DNA from: Granulosicoccus sp.
GTDB taxonomy: Bacteria; Pseudomonadota; Gammaproteobacteria; Granulosicoccales; Granulosicoccaceae
DNA: 64,000 nucleotides
Direction: 5' to 3'
Assembly (NCBI GenBank): GCA_020627685.1
Contig: JAHDGK010000013.1
Location: forward strand, 29,176 to 93,175
The translations under genes and the position numbers were made by a program. This document shows positions 29,177 to 40,678 of the stretch, piece after piece. Position 1 is the stretch's first letter. Every line of letters starts with the position of its first letter. The notes beneath the pieces were generated by a model. It saw nothing but the letters and a program-made list of their open reading frames with translations, searched no databases and was not told the DNA's origin.

Positions 29177-29971
29177 TTAACGATTTCGAGGTTTTTCAGT
29201 CGCAGACAGGATGCCCCGGAAGATTGCCAATTCATTTCCGGTGGGTCGATTGGCCTCGAAATAACGGCGTACCCGCCGCCGGAGCAACCTCGGGTTATCA
29301 GGATTCATAAAACCGGTGCTGATCATAACTCTGTCGAGGTGATCAAAAAAATGTCCCATTGCCTCGCTAGTGGCCGGAAGGTCGTCTGGGTCTGCCGAGT
29401 TATCAGAGGCATCAACAGCCTCGGTTGAGCCCTTCCATTTCCCAGGCATGGGGATTGGCGCACCGAGCGGCACAGAAGCGATTGCTTGAGACAGCTCATA
29501 TGAGACAACTTGCACTGCACTTCCCAGATTCAAAGACGAAAAATCCGGATTACAAGGGATTCTTAGCAGACGTGTACATAGATCCAACGACTCATTACTG
29601 AGACCAGAACGCTCCTGCCCGAACACCATGGCCACTTTTTCGCCATCAGGCAGGCTTTGAGAAAGAGATCCGATTTCATCGGCGATTTCGCGACAAGCAA
29701 GCAAAGGCACCGCGAGTTGACGGGCCCGCGCACTGGTTCCAACAACGACCCGGCAATCTGCGATGGCGTCAGCAAGCGTGTCGAACGATTGGGCGTTTTT
29801 CAGCACATCGTTTGCACCCGAGGACCTGGCCAACGCTTCAGCTGACAAATGCGAACAGGTATCCACCAACCGCATGGTGGTAAATCCCATGGTTTTCATG
29901 GCACGAGCTGCCGCACCCAAGTTACCGGTGTGGGTTGTACCCACCATGACAAAAACAATTTCGAGGCTCAT
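29177..29971 (-). CDS. trmJ: tRNA (cytidine/uridine-32-2'-O)-methyltransferase TrmJ
   Basis: SPOUT-class enzyme that methylates the ribose of position 32 in tRNA anticodon loops. N-terminal IVFVMVGTTHTGNLGAAARAMKTMGF is diagnostic; the SAM knot motifs MVFGQERSGLSNE and IPCNPDFSSLNLGSAVQ follow near residues 115-155. The C-terminal ~90 residues form the helical extension used for dimer and tRNA binding. 264 residues is typical. It neighbours cysE-iscR and is divergent from suhB, a conserved gammaproteobacterial layout. Confidence 0.95.
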   Translation of the reverse strand: MSLEIVFVMVGTTHTGNLGAAARAMKTMGFTTMRLVDTCSHLSAEALARSSGANDVLKNAQSFDTLADAIADCRVVVGTSARARQLAVPLLACREIADEIGSLSQSLPDGEKVAMVFGQERSGLSNESLDLCTRLLRIPCNPDFSSLNLGSAVQVVSYELSQAIASVPLGAPIPMPGKWKGSTEAVDASDNSADPDDLPATSEAMGHFFDHLDRVMISTGFMNPDNPRLLRRRVRRYFEANRPTGNELAIFRGILSATEKPRNR

Positions 29972-30096
29972 ACCGTAATGATGTCACAACTGAGGAACTT
30001 CACTGCAAAAGTTGTCAACAGATACTCGCAAAATTACTCGGTGAAGGCCGTTTAGCACTACACTAGGGAGTTCTGCCACAGATAAGCGAAATTACC

Positions 30097-30915
30097 ATGC
30101 ATCCGATGCTCAACATCGGCATCCGAGCTGCCCGTGCAGCCGGCAAGGTCATCACTCAAAACATCGATCGATACGATCCGATGACAATTGAAAAAAAACA
30201 GCGTAACGATTTCGTCACAGAAATCGATCGTAAAGCTGAAGCGGAAATTATCAACACGCTTGGACGCTCTTACTCCGATCACTCGTTTCTTTGCGAAGAA
30301 AGCGGACTTATCGGTGACGCTAATTCAGAATTCCAATGGATCATCGACCCCTTGGACGGCACCACCAACTTTATCCACGGCCTGCCACATTTCAGTGTCT
30401 CGATAGCCCTGACACAGCATGGCAAGCTCTTCCAGGCGGTAGTCTACGACCCGATGCGTCAGGAACTTTTCACGGCAGGCAAAGGCGAAGGCGCTTTTCT
30501 TGATAGCAAACGTTTGCGCGTGTCACCAACCTCAAAACTCGAAAACGCCCTGCTAAGCAGTGGCTTTCCCTACAGAGACGGACAGGATCTAGACTTCTAC
30601 CAACGTACTTCCAGGCACTACACGGAGCGCAGTGGTGGGGTTCGCCGCCTCGGCTCGGCCGCTCTCGATCTTGCCTATGTTGCAGCAGGCCGGATCGATG
30701 GAACTTGGCTCACCGGGCTGAGTAGCTGGGATATGGCAGCTGGTGGACTCATCGTTCGAGAAGCCGGTGGACTCTTAAATGATTTTGATGGCGGCGATGA
30801 TTGGATGAGCAAAGGTGAGGTCATTGCTGCCACACCAAAAGTGCATCATCAGATGATGGAAGTAATGAAGCCGCTGTCTGCGGCGCGGCATAAAATGCCC
30901 CAGAAGAAAGCTTAA
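30097..30915 (+). CDS. suhB: Inositol-1-monophosphatase family protein SuhB
   Basis: Mg-dependent phosphatase that in E. coli also acts in rRNA antitermination complexes. Motifs: DFVTEIDRKAEAEI, the metal Glu in LCEESG, IDPLDGTTNFIHGLPHF, and the late GLSSWDMAAGGLIVREAGG. 272 residues is the family length. Divergent from trmJ with a 125-base shared upstream region. Confidence 0.95.
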   Translation: MHPMLNIGIRAARAAGKVITQNIDRYDPMTIEKKQRNDFVTEIDRKAEAEIINTLGRSYSDHSFLCEESGLIGDANSEFQWIIDPLDGTTNFIHGLPHFSVSIALTQHGKLFQAVVYDPMRQELFTAGKGEGAFLDSKRLRVSPTSKLENALLSSGFPYRDGQDLDFYQRTSRHYTERSGGVRRLGSAALDLAYVAAGRIDGTWLTGLSSWDMAAGGLIVREAGGLLNDFDGGDDWMSKGEVIAATPKVHHQMMEVMKPLSAARHKMPQKKA

Positions 30916-30941
30916 CTGTAATTTTTTGCTAAGCGTTGATA

Positions 30942-30960
30942 ACCCGCCAGTGTGGCGGGT
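30942..30960. terminator. Hairpin between convergent suhB and secF
   Basis: Perfect 8-bp stem ACCCGCCA / TGGCGGGT with a 3-base loop, followed by GTTTATT on the plus strand. It sits between convergent stops and can serve suhB and perhaps secF. Confidence 0.65.
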
Positions 30961-30975
30961 GTTTATTCAATACCG

Positions 30976-31914
30976 TTAAGGCATTGAATCGATTTCTGCC
31001 CCTTCCTTTTCTACCGGCATGAGATCTTCTTTGGTGATCCCCAAGCGAAGCACTGCAATACTCGCAACAAAGATAGACGAGTATGTCCCGATCAGGACAC
31101 CGAGAATTAGCGCCAGTGCAAACCCATGGATAATCTGGCCACCGAAAATAAACAACGAGGTTAGTACCAGCAGCGTCGTGAACGAGGTAATTACTGTACG
31201 CGATAATGTCTGGTTAATAGATTGGTTCATGACCTCGGCCGGTGTCCCGCTCCTCATGAGCACAAAGTTTTCGCGAATACGATCAAAAACAACTATGGTG
31301 TCGTTGAGCGAGTAGCCGATGACTGCCAGGATGGCGGCAAGGATAGTCAGGTCAAATTCGATTTGAAACAATGCGAAAAAACCCACGGTAATAAGAACAT
31401 CGTGCACAAGCGCTAAAACGGAACCCACCGAGAATTTTTTCTCGAATCGAAACCAGATATACAAAACGATTCCGAAGAGTGCTGCCAACACGGCCAGACC
31501 ACCCTTCTCGCGAAGCTCTTCGCCCACTTGAGGTCCGACAAATTCCACTCGCCTCATCGTAACTTCAGATTCACTGGCCGTGGCTAGCACGCGAAGCACT
31601 TCCGTACTAACACTTGCCCCGGTAAAACCTTCTTTAGGGGCCATCCTAATAAGTACTTCAGTACTCGAACCGAACGTCTGAACTTGCGAATCGGGCAAAT
31701 CGGCTGTTGCCAGAGCAGTACGGATAACATTGAGATCGGGTGCTTGTTCGTAACCGACTTCAATGGTGTACCCGCCGGTAAAATCAACACCAAAATTCAA
31801 TCCGCGAACAGCAATTGAAATAACAGATACGGCCAACAGAAAACCGGAGACAATCAGCGCTAATTTGTAGCGCCCCATGAAATCGAAATTCGTATTGTTG
31901 ATAAAACTACGCAT
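30976..31914 (-). CDS. secF: Protein translocase subunit SecF
   Basis: With SecD uses the proton gradient to pull secreted proteins across the inner membrane. Six transmembrane segments are visible, the first at about 17-36, with a periplasmic P4-like domain after GLNFGVDFTGGYTIEV. Transmembrane motifs EFVGPQVGEEL, VIGYSLNDTIVVFDRIREN and the run of Gly in the last helices are conserved. 312 residues is normal. Downstream of secD by 78 bases. Confidence 0.96.
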   Translation of the reverse strand: MRSFINNTNFDFMGRYKLALIVSGFLLAVSVISIAVRGLNFGVDFTGGYTIEVGYEQAPDLNVIRTALATADLPDSQVQTFGSSTEVLIRMAPKEGFTGASVSTEVLRVLATASESEVTMRRVEFVGPQVGEELREKGGLAVLAALFGIVLYIWFRFEKKFSVGSVLALVHDVLITVGFFALFQIEFDLTILAAILAVIGYSLNDTIVVFDRIRENFVLMRSGTPAEVMNQSINQTLSRTVITSFTTLLVLTSLFIFGGQIIHGFALALILGVLIGTYSSIFVASIAVLRLGITKEDLMPVEKEGAEIDSMP

Positions 31915-31992
31915 GCGTTAGTCCTATGTTCATCACACAAGCTAATGAACTGATGGTTATCGATATGAGGGGAAAAAGTAAACGCACGGAAA

Positions 31993-33810
31993 TCAGATGG
32001 GTAAGGTTTGTAGACGTTTCCCGCCGTACAAACTGTTAACCAGAACACGTGTACCGAATATGGCGGTGAACATGGATGTCAAAATACCAATGCACAAGGT
32101 AATAGCGAAACCCTTGATGGGCCCTGTTCCAAGACTGAATAGTACGACCGCCGCAATCAGTGTGGTGATATTGGCATCGGCGATGGTGACAAAAGCTTTG
32201 TCGTAACCCGCAGATAGTGCTGCCTGAATACTACCGCCACCCTTTAGCTCCTCTCGAATTCTTTCGAATATAAGAACGTTGGCATCAACAGCCATACCCG
32301 TCGTCAAGACGATTCCCGCAATACCCGGCAACGTCAACGTTGCACCCAACACACCTAATACCGCAACGATTAGTACGACGTTAGTGACCAATGCGAAACC
32401 CGCAATCACACCGAACATCCGGTAGTAAAAAGCCATGAATACAACAACCAGCGCTAAACCGACAACAGCGGATAGAAAGCCTTGTCTGATGTTGTCTTTA
32501 CCTAAGCTTGGGCCGACAGTCCGCTCTTCCACGATTTGCATAGGTGCTTTCAAAGCACCGGCACGCAGTAGCAGCGCCAGGTCTGCCGCTTCACGAAGCC
32601 CAAGACCTGTGGTTTGGAATCGATGACTCAGCACATCGTTGATCGTGGCAACGTTTATCACCTCTTCGATCTTGGTAACCTTCTTAATAACTTCGCCATT
32701 AACTTCGATATTTTCGATTCGATTCTCGATGAAGACGACAGCCATTGGGTTGCCGACGTTGTCCTGAGTGACTTCCTGCATACGTCGCGCACCCGCGCTG
32801 TCCAGGTTAACGAAAACCGCCGGCGACCCGGTTTGCTGATCGATGCCCGATGACGCACCTTTGATCTGGTCGCCGGTGACAATAATGTCCCGATCCAACA
32901 TGATCGGAGTGCCGTCGCTACGACGGTTGTATGATTTTCCGTTACCACCTTGAGCCACTAAGCGATATTCTAGAGTTGCCGTCGCGCCAATAATATCTTT
33001 GGCTCGACCCGTGTCCTGTACACCAGGCAGTTGGACCACAATTCGGTCCAAGCCCTGCTGCTGGATGACAGGCTCCGAAACACCCAGTTCATTAATCCGG
33101 TTTCTTAATGTGACGATGTTCTGCTGGATGGCTGTGCGCTGCTCTTCTACAGCGGCAATCTCTGTGAGGTTTGCGGTTATGTAGGCGTACTCGTCGTCTT
33201 CAGATGCTGATAAATCCAGAGTGGTAGCATCCCGGTTAAAGATGGGATACATCCGGTCCCTGTCCTCTTCGGTTCTGAAGCGCGCTACTATTTCGCCATC
33301 CAAGTACTGAATAGAGGTGCCGCGAATCACTTCCGCTCTAACCATTCGCTTCCAATCCGGAACAAAGCGCTCTTCGGCGGATATGAGCACGGCATTAACG
33401 TCGACTTCCATTAGGAAGTGTACTCCGCCCCTCAAGTCCAGCCCCAAATACATTGGAGCTGCAATTTTTCTGAGCCAATTGGGACTGGCATCGACTAGGT
33501 TCAACGAGGTGATGTAGCGGTTCGAATCGACAGATTTCGCCAGCACATCCCGCGCTTTGATCTGCTCGTCCTCAGTGGGAAACAAGGCCAGAAATCGCCC
33601 TTCCTCAACTCGGATTTCAGTGTCATCGAAGCCTTCGTTTTGAAGGGTCGACGTTAGCTGGCTGATATCGACAGCCGTGAGTGTATTCGTTCGCCCCGAG
33701 ACCTGAACCGCCGGGTCGCTGCCAAAAATATTTGGCAATGCGAAGAGCACCCCAATGACTACAACCGCTGCCAGAAGCACCGTTTTCCAAAGAGGATTAG
33801 TATTGGTCAT
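31993..33810 (-). CDS. secD: Protein translocase subunit SecD
   Basis: Proton-driven Sec accessory subunit. One N-terminal transmembrane helix (LLAAVVVIGVLFALPNIFG), the D1 motif MYLGLDLRGGVHFLMEVD at about residue 120, a large periplasmic head, then five helices from about residue 430 with GMAVDANVLIFERIREEL. The frame opens at a TTG (33816), but the ATG two codons on at 33810 is the better start. 605 residues. Order yajC-secD-secF is conserved. Confidence 0.96.
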   Translation of the reverse strand: MTNTNPLWKTVLLAAVVVIGVLFALPNIFGSDPAVQVSGRTNTLTAVDISQLTSTLQNEGFDDTEIRVEEGRFLALFPTEDEQIKARDVLAKSVDSNRYITSLNLVDASPNWLRKIAAPMYLGLDLRGGVHFLMEVDVNAVLISAEERFVPDWKRMVRAEVIRGTSIQYLDGEIVARFRTEEDRDRMYPIFNRDATTLDLSASEDDEYAYITANLTEIAAVEEQRTAIQQNIVTLRNRINELGVSEPVIQQQGLDRIVVQLPGVQDTGRAKDIIGATATLEYRLVAQGGNGKSYNRRSDGTPIMLDRDIIVTGDQIKGASSGIDQQTGSPAVFVNLDSAGARRMQEVTQDNVGNPMAVVFIENRIENIEVNGEVIKKVTKIEEVINVATINDVLSHRFQTTGLGLREAADLALLLRAGALKAPMQIVEERTVGPSLGKDNIRQGFLSAVVGLALVVVFMAFYYRMFGVIAGFALVTNVVLIVAVLGVLGATLTLPGIAGIVLTTGMAVDANVLIFERIREELKGGGSIQAALSAGYDKAFVTIADANITTLIAAVVLFSLGTGPIKGFAITLCIGILTSMFTAIFGTRVLVNSLYGGKRLQTLPI

Positions 33811-33865
33811 ACTCAAAAACGCTTGTTAAGGTTGGACGAAAACGAGAACTGGCCGCTTTTGGAGA

Positions 33866-34192
33866 CTAAACGCTTTTCAGAGTTCCATTGGGCAGAAGTG
33901 CCGCAATAGCCTGCTTTTGGACGTTAACTTCCATACCTTCGGCAACTCGCATAGTGATGAAAGCGTCACCAACCTTTGTGACAGTTCCACCCAATCCACC
34001 ATTACTAACGACCTCATCGCCCTTTTTCAAGGCCTCGACCATGGCTTTATGTTCCTTCATTCTCTTTTGCTGCGGGCGAATCATCAGAAAATAGAAGATA
34101 GGCAGCATGAGGAGCAATGGGAGAATACCCATGATGGAACCACCGGCACCACCGGCTGCTTGGGCATAAGCGTTACTGATGAAAAAATCCAT
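33866..34192 (-). CDS. yajC: YajC, Sec translocase auxiliary subunit
   Basis: Small inner-membrane protein that joins SecDF. One helix (IMGILPLLLMLPIFYFLMI) followed by RPQQKRMKEHKAMVEALKKGDEVV and a beta-rich cytoplasmic tail, exactly the family pattern. 108 residues. Between tgt and secD. Confidence 0.96.
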   Translation of the reverse strand: MDFFISNAYAQAAGGAGGSIMGILPLLLMLPIFYFLMIRPQQKRMKEHKAMVEALKKGDEVVSNGGLGGTVTKVGDAFITMRVAEGMEVNVQKQAIAALLPNGTLKSV

Positions 34193-34288
34193 AACAAATA
34201 CTCTTAAAATGACGACGAAAGGTAACGCGCGATTATGCCATAGACGGTGTCATTGAGCGGATTTACTGACCGCCTCCTAATCTGACCA

Positions 34289-36525
<2,237 letters not shown>

Positions 36526-36838
36526 GGAACCAACTAAAGCTAAGCGCCGGGAGCCGAAGAAACAGGCTTCTTAGCGCGCTATTTTAGCGCACGTATTCGG
36601 CGCTATAAATTGTAGGCTTACATTCTAACCCATGGACCTTTGCCTATTACGCAGGCATGGGAATTAAGCACAAGACAATTATTTTAAAAATTTTCAGTAG
36701 CTCTCAAATTTGATAATTAACAAACGTCTGCACCATTACTTGTCTACCGATCATTAACTGAATCACTTTCCATAAGCGGACGGAATCCTATAGTGGGCCT
36801 CGACTTGATTTAGCTCACTAACGTAGACGTATCGCTTT
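36526..36838. other. 313-base divergent intergenic region with AT-rich core
   Basis: Holds the start regions of queA (minus) and the cysteine-rich protein gene (plus). A stretch of about 60 bases near 36670-36730 is strongly AT-rich, with long runs of A and T that could act as an UP-like or nucleoid-protein site. No small reading frame, tRNA or clear repeat is seen. Confidence 0.5.
36581..36609 (-). promoter_or_regulatory. Candidate promoter for queA-tgt
   Basis: Minus strand TTTATA, 17 bases, TAAAAT. Good -10 (five of six), moderate -35, about 55 bases before the queA start. Confidence 0.4.
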
Positions 36839-37723
36839 ATGAAATTTAGTATTCCTGTGCTTGCTCTGGCACTGCTTGGCCCCACTGCTTCAACCAATGG
36901 ACTTGCTCAGGATTCTTCCTGTCAGGCCACAGGCACTGATTTAAACAACGCCAAGGAGGCATATTCAGCTCAGTGCCCGAATATTCCTCGAGTAGATTGT
37001 GATCCAGTTGGCAATGGAAACTGGACCTGCTCTTCTGCACAAATCGGCAACAGAGCGCCGCTGCTATTTGACACGTCTATCGCTGAGACGCAAACACCCG
37101 CTCCAGACCCCGCCCCGCAAATCGAACTGCCCACCAATACCGCCTCGGAGTGTGTGGCCACCGGCTCGAATCTGACGCTGGCAATTGAGGCCTATGATGC
37201 ATCCTGCATGGCGCCGCGAGTCGACTGCGACCCGGTCAGCGGCGGTTGGTCTTGTTCTTCCGGCGTGCTGGGCAACTCGGCACCATCGACTAGAGTATCC
37301 GTGGGCTCGGGCTCAAGCAACACTACGTCTGCACCGACCACGAACAATTCAACGACAAACTCACAGACGAGCACGAACACAAATACGAGTTCAAATACGT
37401 ACACCGGCCCGGTACCTCAACTCAGCTGGAAAGACAGCTATTCATATCAAGGCGTTTGTTACATCTCCGGTGGATACGACCACAACGCACGTGAACAACA
37501 AGTGCAACTGCCCGATGGCTCGTATGCAAAAGTGAAAGACATGCTGCATCTGTTGGCCGTGGGACCCGGAGACCAGCACGCAGACGCTCTATACAATGAT
37601 ATTCAGTGCGGAAACGGTCCGGCAAACGACGCGGGAGATGAAGACCCTGATCAGTGCCCGGGGCGAGTAGATCAGGGACGCGCGGGATGCCAAGTGATTG
37701 GACCCAAATGGATGTATCTTTAG
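36839..37723 (+). CDS. Exported cysteine-rich protein with tandem repeat, function unknown
   Basis: I do not recognise a family. A Sec signal peptide ends near residue 23 (LALLGPTASTNGLA). Two related modules follow, residues 28-74 and 105-148, each with the pattern C-x-ATG-x2-L-x2-A-x2-AY-x3-C, then PRVDCDP, a Gly-rich turn, W-x-CSS and GN-x-AP; four Cys per module suggests two disulfides each. A Pro-rich linker joins them, a Ser/Thr/Asn-rich spacer covers about 150-190, and a distinct C-terminal domain with more Cys starts at SWKDSYSYQGVCYI. Likely a secreted or periplasmic binding or wall-associated protein. No good Shine-Dalgarno precedes the ATG. Sits alone between queA and tRNA-Leu. Confidence 0.8.
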   Translation: MKFSIPVLALALLGPTASTNGLAQDSSCQATGTDLNNAKEAYSAQCPNIPRVDCDPVGNGNWTCSSAQIGNRAPLLFDTSIAETQTPAPDPAPQIELPTNTASECVATGSNLTLAIEAYDASCMAPRVDCDPVSGGWSCSSGVLGNSAPSTRVSVGSGSSNTTSAPTTNNSTTNSQTSTNTNTSSNTYTGPVPQLSWKDSYSYQGVCYISGGYDHNAREQQVQLPDGSYAKVKDMLHLLAVGPGDQHADALYNDIQCGNGPANDAGDEDPDQCPGRVDQGRAGCQVIGPKWMYL

Positions 37724-37753
37724 AGTCTAAGGAATACCGATAAATAAAAGTAG

Positions 37754-37779
37754 AAGTGCCTACAGGGCCTAGGGCACTT
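37754..37779 (-). terminator. Terminator of tRNA-Leu(CAA)
   Basis: Stem AAGTGCC / GGCACTT with a 12-base loop, followed on the minus strand by a T-rich stretch. It begins about 20 bases after the tRNA end. Confidence 0.6.
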
Positions 37780-37796
37780 CGATCGGTTTAGGCGCT

Positions 37797-37883
37797 TGGT
37801 GCCGGAGGCGAGACTTGAACTCGCACTCTGTTTCCAGAACCGGATTTTGAATCCGGCGTGTCTACCAATTCCACCACTCCGGC
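37797..37883 (-). tRNA. tRNA-Leu (anticodon CAA)
   Basis: An 87-base class II tRNA on the minus strand: acceptor GCCGGAG / CTCCGGC, D-arm GTGGTGGAATTGGTAGACAC, anticodon loop TTCAAAA (CAA), variable arm, T-arm CGAGTTCAAGTCTCG, CCA encoded. tRNA-Leu genes are frequent phage integration sites, but I see no integrase nearby. Confidence 0.96.
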
Positions 37884-38013
37884 AGCGCAGCAGAAGTGTA
37901 GGCAAGTTCGAGCTGAACAACAAGCATCGGGAAGAAAAAATGCCACTACGGCGGCATTTAATTTTCTATTCCCTACGGAGCCCTACAGACGGAAAGGAAC
38001 TCAGGCGTAATTA

Positions 38014-38616
38014 TTAGCCTTCTTCTCGCATTTTCGCAGGCTCGATAATTCCTTTTAAGGAATCCATCACTGGCAACAAATGCGGTTTGTTTTTCTCGAT
38101 CTCCGCTCGAGACAGCCCTTCCATCTCGTGGGGAAAAACCAGCCAGTCGTCAGTTTTGTGAGCACAAAAGTCCGGAACGAAATCAGTTCGGTTTTTACCC
38201 GGCTTAAAGTAAGCGGTTGCGACACGAACATCATGGGGTAAATTTTTCCGGGCTCGTTCTTTTAGCTTATCGAGAATAGCTTTGACGCTTAACCCTGTGT
38301 CAAACACATCATCTACGATTAAGAGTGAATCCTCTGCGTTCATCTTGCGAGTGAGGTAACTCAGACCATGTACCCGGACATTGTTTTTTCTTTTGTTCAT
38401 GCCCGCATAGGACGATGTGCGGATTGAAATATGGTCGGTATCGATACCGTAAAAATCCAGTAACTCTTGAACCATGATGCCCACTGGCGTGCCACCACGC
38501 CAAACACCGACAATAAAATTGGGGCGAAAATCACTGGCTAGTATTTGCCTGCCCAGCTCTAATGAGTCTTCCAGCAGCTGTTGCGCTGAGATATAAACTT
38601 TTTCGTCAGTACTCAT
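38014..38616 (-). CDS. Purine-type phosphoribosyltransferase
   Basis: Type I phosphoribosyltransferase of 200 residues that should transfer ribose phosphate from PRPP to a purine base (hypoxanthine, guanine or xanthine). The PRPP loop is clear in DSLLIVDDVFDTGLSVKAI around residue 100, with a WRGGTPVG loop near 39 and the flexible loop SYAGMNKRKNN near 68. The base-specificity segment (DWLVFPHEMEG) resembles xanthine/hypoxanthine enzymes but does not settle which. Next to pyrF, so a nucleotide-salvage role fits. Confidence 0.85.
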   Translation of the reverse strand: MSTDEKVYISAQQLLEDSLELGRQILASDFRPNFIVGVWRGGTPVGIMVQELLDFYGIDTDHISIRTSSYAGMNKRKNNVRVHGLSYLTRKMNAEDSLLIVDDVFDTGLSVKAILDKLKERARKNLPHDVRVATAYFKPGKNRTDFVPDFCAHKTDDWLVFPHEMEGLSRAEIEKNKPHLLPVMDSLKGIIEPAKMREEG

Positions 38617-38672
38617 TTAATGCCTTGCGTTAAAAAGGGAGTTGGGAAGCATCACTTCTTTGGCACAGAATA

Positions 38673-39440
38673 TTAACCAGCTGCCTGGGCCGAAGCAATC
38701 TGTACTTCAGCTGCTAATGCAGCGAGCACATCAATGGGGGATGCAGCTTGCGTTATCGGTCTGCCGATGACCAGAAAATCACTGCCCGCCAGGATGGCAT
38801 CAAACGGTGTAAGTGTGCGTCTTTGATCATCTGGGCGCCCACCGTGTGAGGAAATATTGCCCAATGGAACAGCGCTCGCTGGATCTGGTCGCACCCCCGG
38901 GGTGATGGTCAGAAAATTATTTTTGGCAATGGATCGAATCAAACCCACCTCATGGGGTGAACATACGACGCCATCTAAAGCGGCTTGACGAGCAAGCGTT
39001 GCCAATCGGGCCACTTGATCGGCAGGCTCTATATCCAAACCGGTTGCCGACAGCTCGTCTCGATCAAAACTTGTCAGCACTGTGACTCCGATAATTCGGG
39101 TGCCGCCGCCCGTAGCAGCATCTCTGTCGTACTGCTTCACGGCATCGCGCGCAGCGTTAAGCATTGCCGGCCCGCCACTGGCATGCACATTAACCATCCA
39201 GACACCCAGCGAGGCGGCCGCCTCTACAGCACTGGCAACCGTGTTTGGAATATCGTGATACTTGAGATCGAGAAAAACATCGAAGCCTGCTTTCTGACAA
39301 CGCTCTACAAAAGCAGGCCCTGCCAAGGTAAACAGCTGATTGCCAATCTTAAGGCGAGTTAAGCTGGGTTCTAGTCTATCCACCAGTTCTTGCGCCTTGC
39401 TGACGTCAGCAAAGTCCAGAGCTGTAATAATTCTATTCAT
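38673..39440 (-). CDS. pyrF: Orotidine 5'-phosphate decarboxylase
   Basis: Last step of UMP synthesis. The catalytic Lys-x-x-Asp array is in FLDLKYHDIPNTVA; ALDFADVSKAQELVD begins the barrel and GVRPDPASAVPLGN plus FLVIGRPITQA bind phosphate. 255 residues is slightly longer than E. coli, with an Ala-rich tail. Starts 4 bases inside lapB, the conserved lapB-pyrF order. Confidence 0.96.
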   Translation of the reverse strand: MNRIITALDFADVSKAQELVDRLEPSLTRLKIGNQLFTLAGPAFVERCQKAGFDVFLDLKYHDIPNTVASAVEAAASLGVWMVNVHASGGPAMLNAARDAVKQYDRDAATGGGTRIIGVTVLTSFDRDELSATGLDIEPADQVARLATLARQAALDGVVCSPHEVGLIRSIAKNNFLTITPGVRPDPASAVPLGNISSHGGRPDDQRRTLTPFDAILAGSDFLVIGRPITQAASPIDVLAALAAEVQIASAQAAG

Positions 39441-40618
39441 TCACCTTCCACTCCGATGATGGTGGAAACGCTGTCCCATTGACCACAACTGGGGCATCTC
39501 CAATGCATTACGTTACCCTGAAATCCGCACGAACTGCAGCGGTACGCAGGCTTATCTTCCATAACTTTATCCAGAAGATCGCAGATGACTTGCACCTTAT
39601 CGCGCTCTCCCGGTTTGCTTAATTCAACTTGATCATGAGCCCAGTCCCGCAGTCCTTTTAACGACGGACGCTTGAGAATCTGATCTTTAAAGAAGCGATC
39701 TGCCAGTTGCGGGCTGTGACGCTCTGCAATGATTTGCCGTGTGCTTCTGATAACCGAATAGGCATTTCGCTGCGAGTGGATACGTTTTAAAAAAGAATCA
39801 AACTCTGCAGCATCACCCGCTTTCTGAAATACATCGAATCGCTTATCGATAATTTCGGGAATGAGCTCAGGGCGCTGTTGCTCTACTTGTTCGTATAATT
39901 CGTTGGCTTGCGAATACTGGCCATTCAGAAGGGCAAGATCAGCCAACATGATGGATGCGCGCGCGCATGAGTCATCGTGGCCCAAGGCCTTGCGCAAGTG
40001 CTCATCGGCGTCCTTTTCCTGATCCGCCTTAATGGCATCAGCCGCCAGCTCACAGTAATAGTGCGCGATACGCCAGCCTTCAGATTCACCCAGCTGCTGC
40101 TCCGCGGCAGTTGCCACAGCAATTGCTTGTGACCAGTCACTTTCTCTTTCGTGCAACTGCAATAAGCTTTGGTAGGCATCAGCGATTCTATGGCCCGACT
40201 CAATAAGTGCTTTGAATGTGGCTTCAGACCGATCAAGAAGGCCGGCCGAATCGTAGTCGCGGGCCAGTTCAAACCGAGCAGATGCCCGAACTTCGTCCGA
40301 TAATTCTTGATTATCCACGACGCTTTGATGCATGAATACTGCGCGTTCCATATCGCCCTTTTGGCGATAGTGATTGCCCAACGCAATATGGGTATCTGCT
40401 GCATTGTTTGCAGAGTCTGAGGTCGTGTTAAAGATATCTGTTGGCAGCTCGGCCTGATCCGAGAGAAGCCCCTTCAGACCTTCGTGGAATTCACTGCTGT
40501 AGTCCCAAAGTGCTTTAGTGGATTGGGAACGCGAGCGGGATTCACTGCGCTTGGCTGCAAACCAGCCTGTTGCCGCAGCTACGGGGAGTAACAACCAAAG
40601 TAAATCAGGAATGGACAC
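39437..40618 (-). CDS. lapB: LapB (YciM), lipopolysaccharide assembly protein B
   Basis: Inner-membrane protein that adapts LpxC to FtsH and so limits lipopolysaccharide synthesis. A short N-terminal helix (LLWLLLPVAAATGWFAA) is followed by many TPR helices from about residue 70 and ends in a rubredoxin-like zinc domain with two CxxC pairs (RCSSCGFQG and RCPSCGQW). 393 residues and GTG start. Between ihfB and pyrF; the usual neighbour lapA is not present. Confidence 0.95.
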   Translation of the reverse strand: MSIPDLLWLLLPVAAATGWFAAKRSESRSRSQSTKALWDYSSEFHEGLKGLLSDQAELPTDIFNTTSDSANNAADTHIALGNHYRQKGDMERAVFMHQSVVDNQELSDEVRASARFELARDYDSAGLLDRSEATFKALIESGHRIADAYQSLLQLHERESDWSQAIAVATAAEQQLGESEGWRIAHYYCELAADAIKADQEKDADEHLRKALGHDDSCARASIMLADLALLNGQYSQANELYEQVEQQRPELIPEIIDKRFDVFQKAGDAAEFDSFLKRIHSQRNAYSVIRSTRQIIAERHSPQLADRFFKDQILKRPSLKGLRDWAHDQVELSKPGERDKVQVICDLLDKVMEDKPAYRCSSCGFQGNVMHWRCPSCGQWDSVSTIIGVEGE

Positions 40619-40678
40619 CCGCCCAGTCTAGCGCAATGCAGACACCGGAATAGCAGTCCAGAGAAAATTTAAGCAGGC

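Noticed and set aside
29078..29428. 116-residue plus-strand frame across the cysE upstream region
   Set aside because: Mostly antisense to trmJ and overlaps the cysE promoter.
37797..38616. tRNA-Leu as an integration site
   Set aside because: No integrase, direct repeat or composition change nearby.
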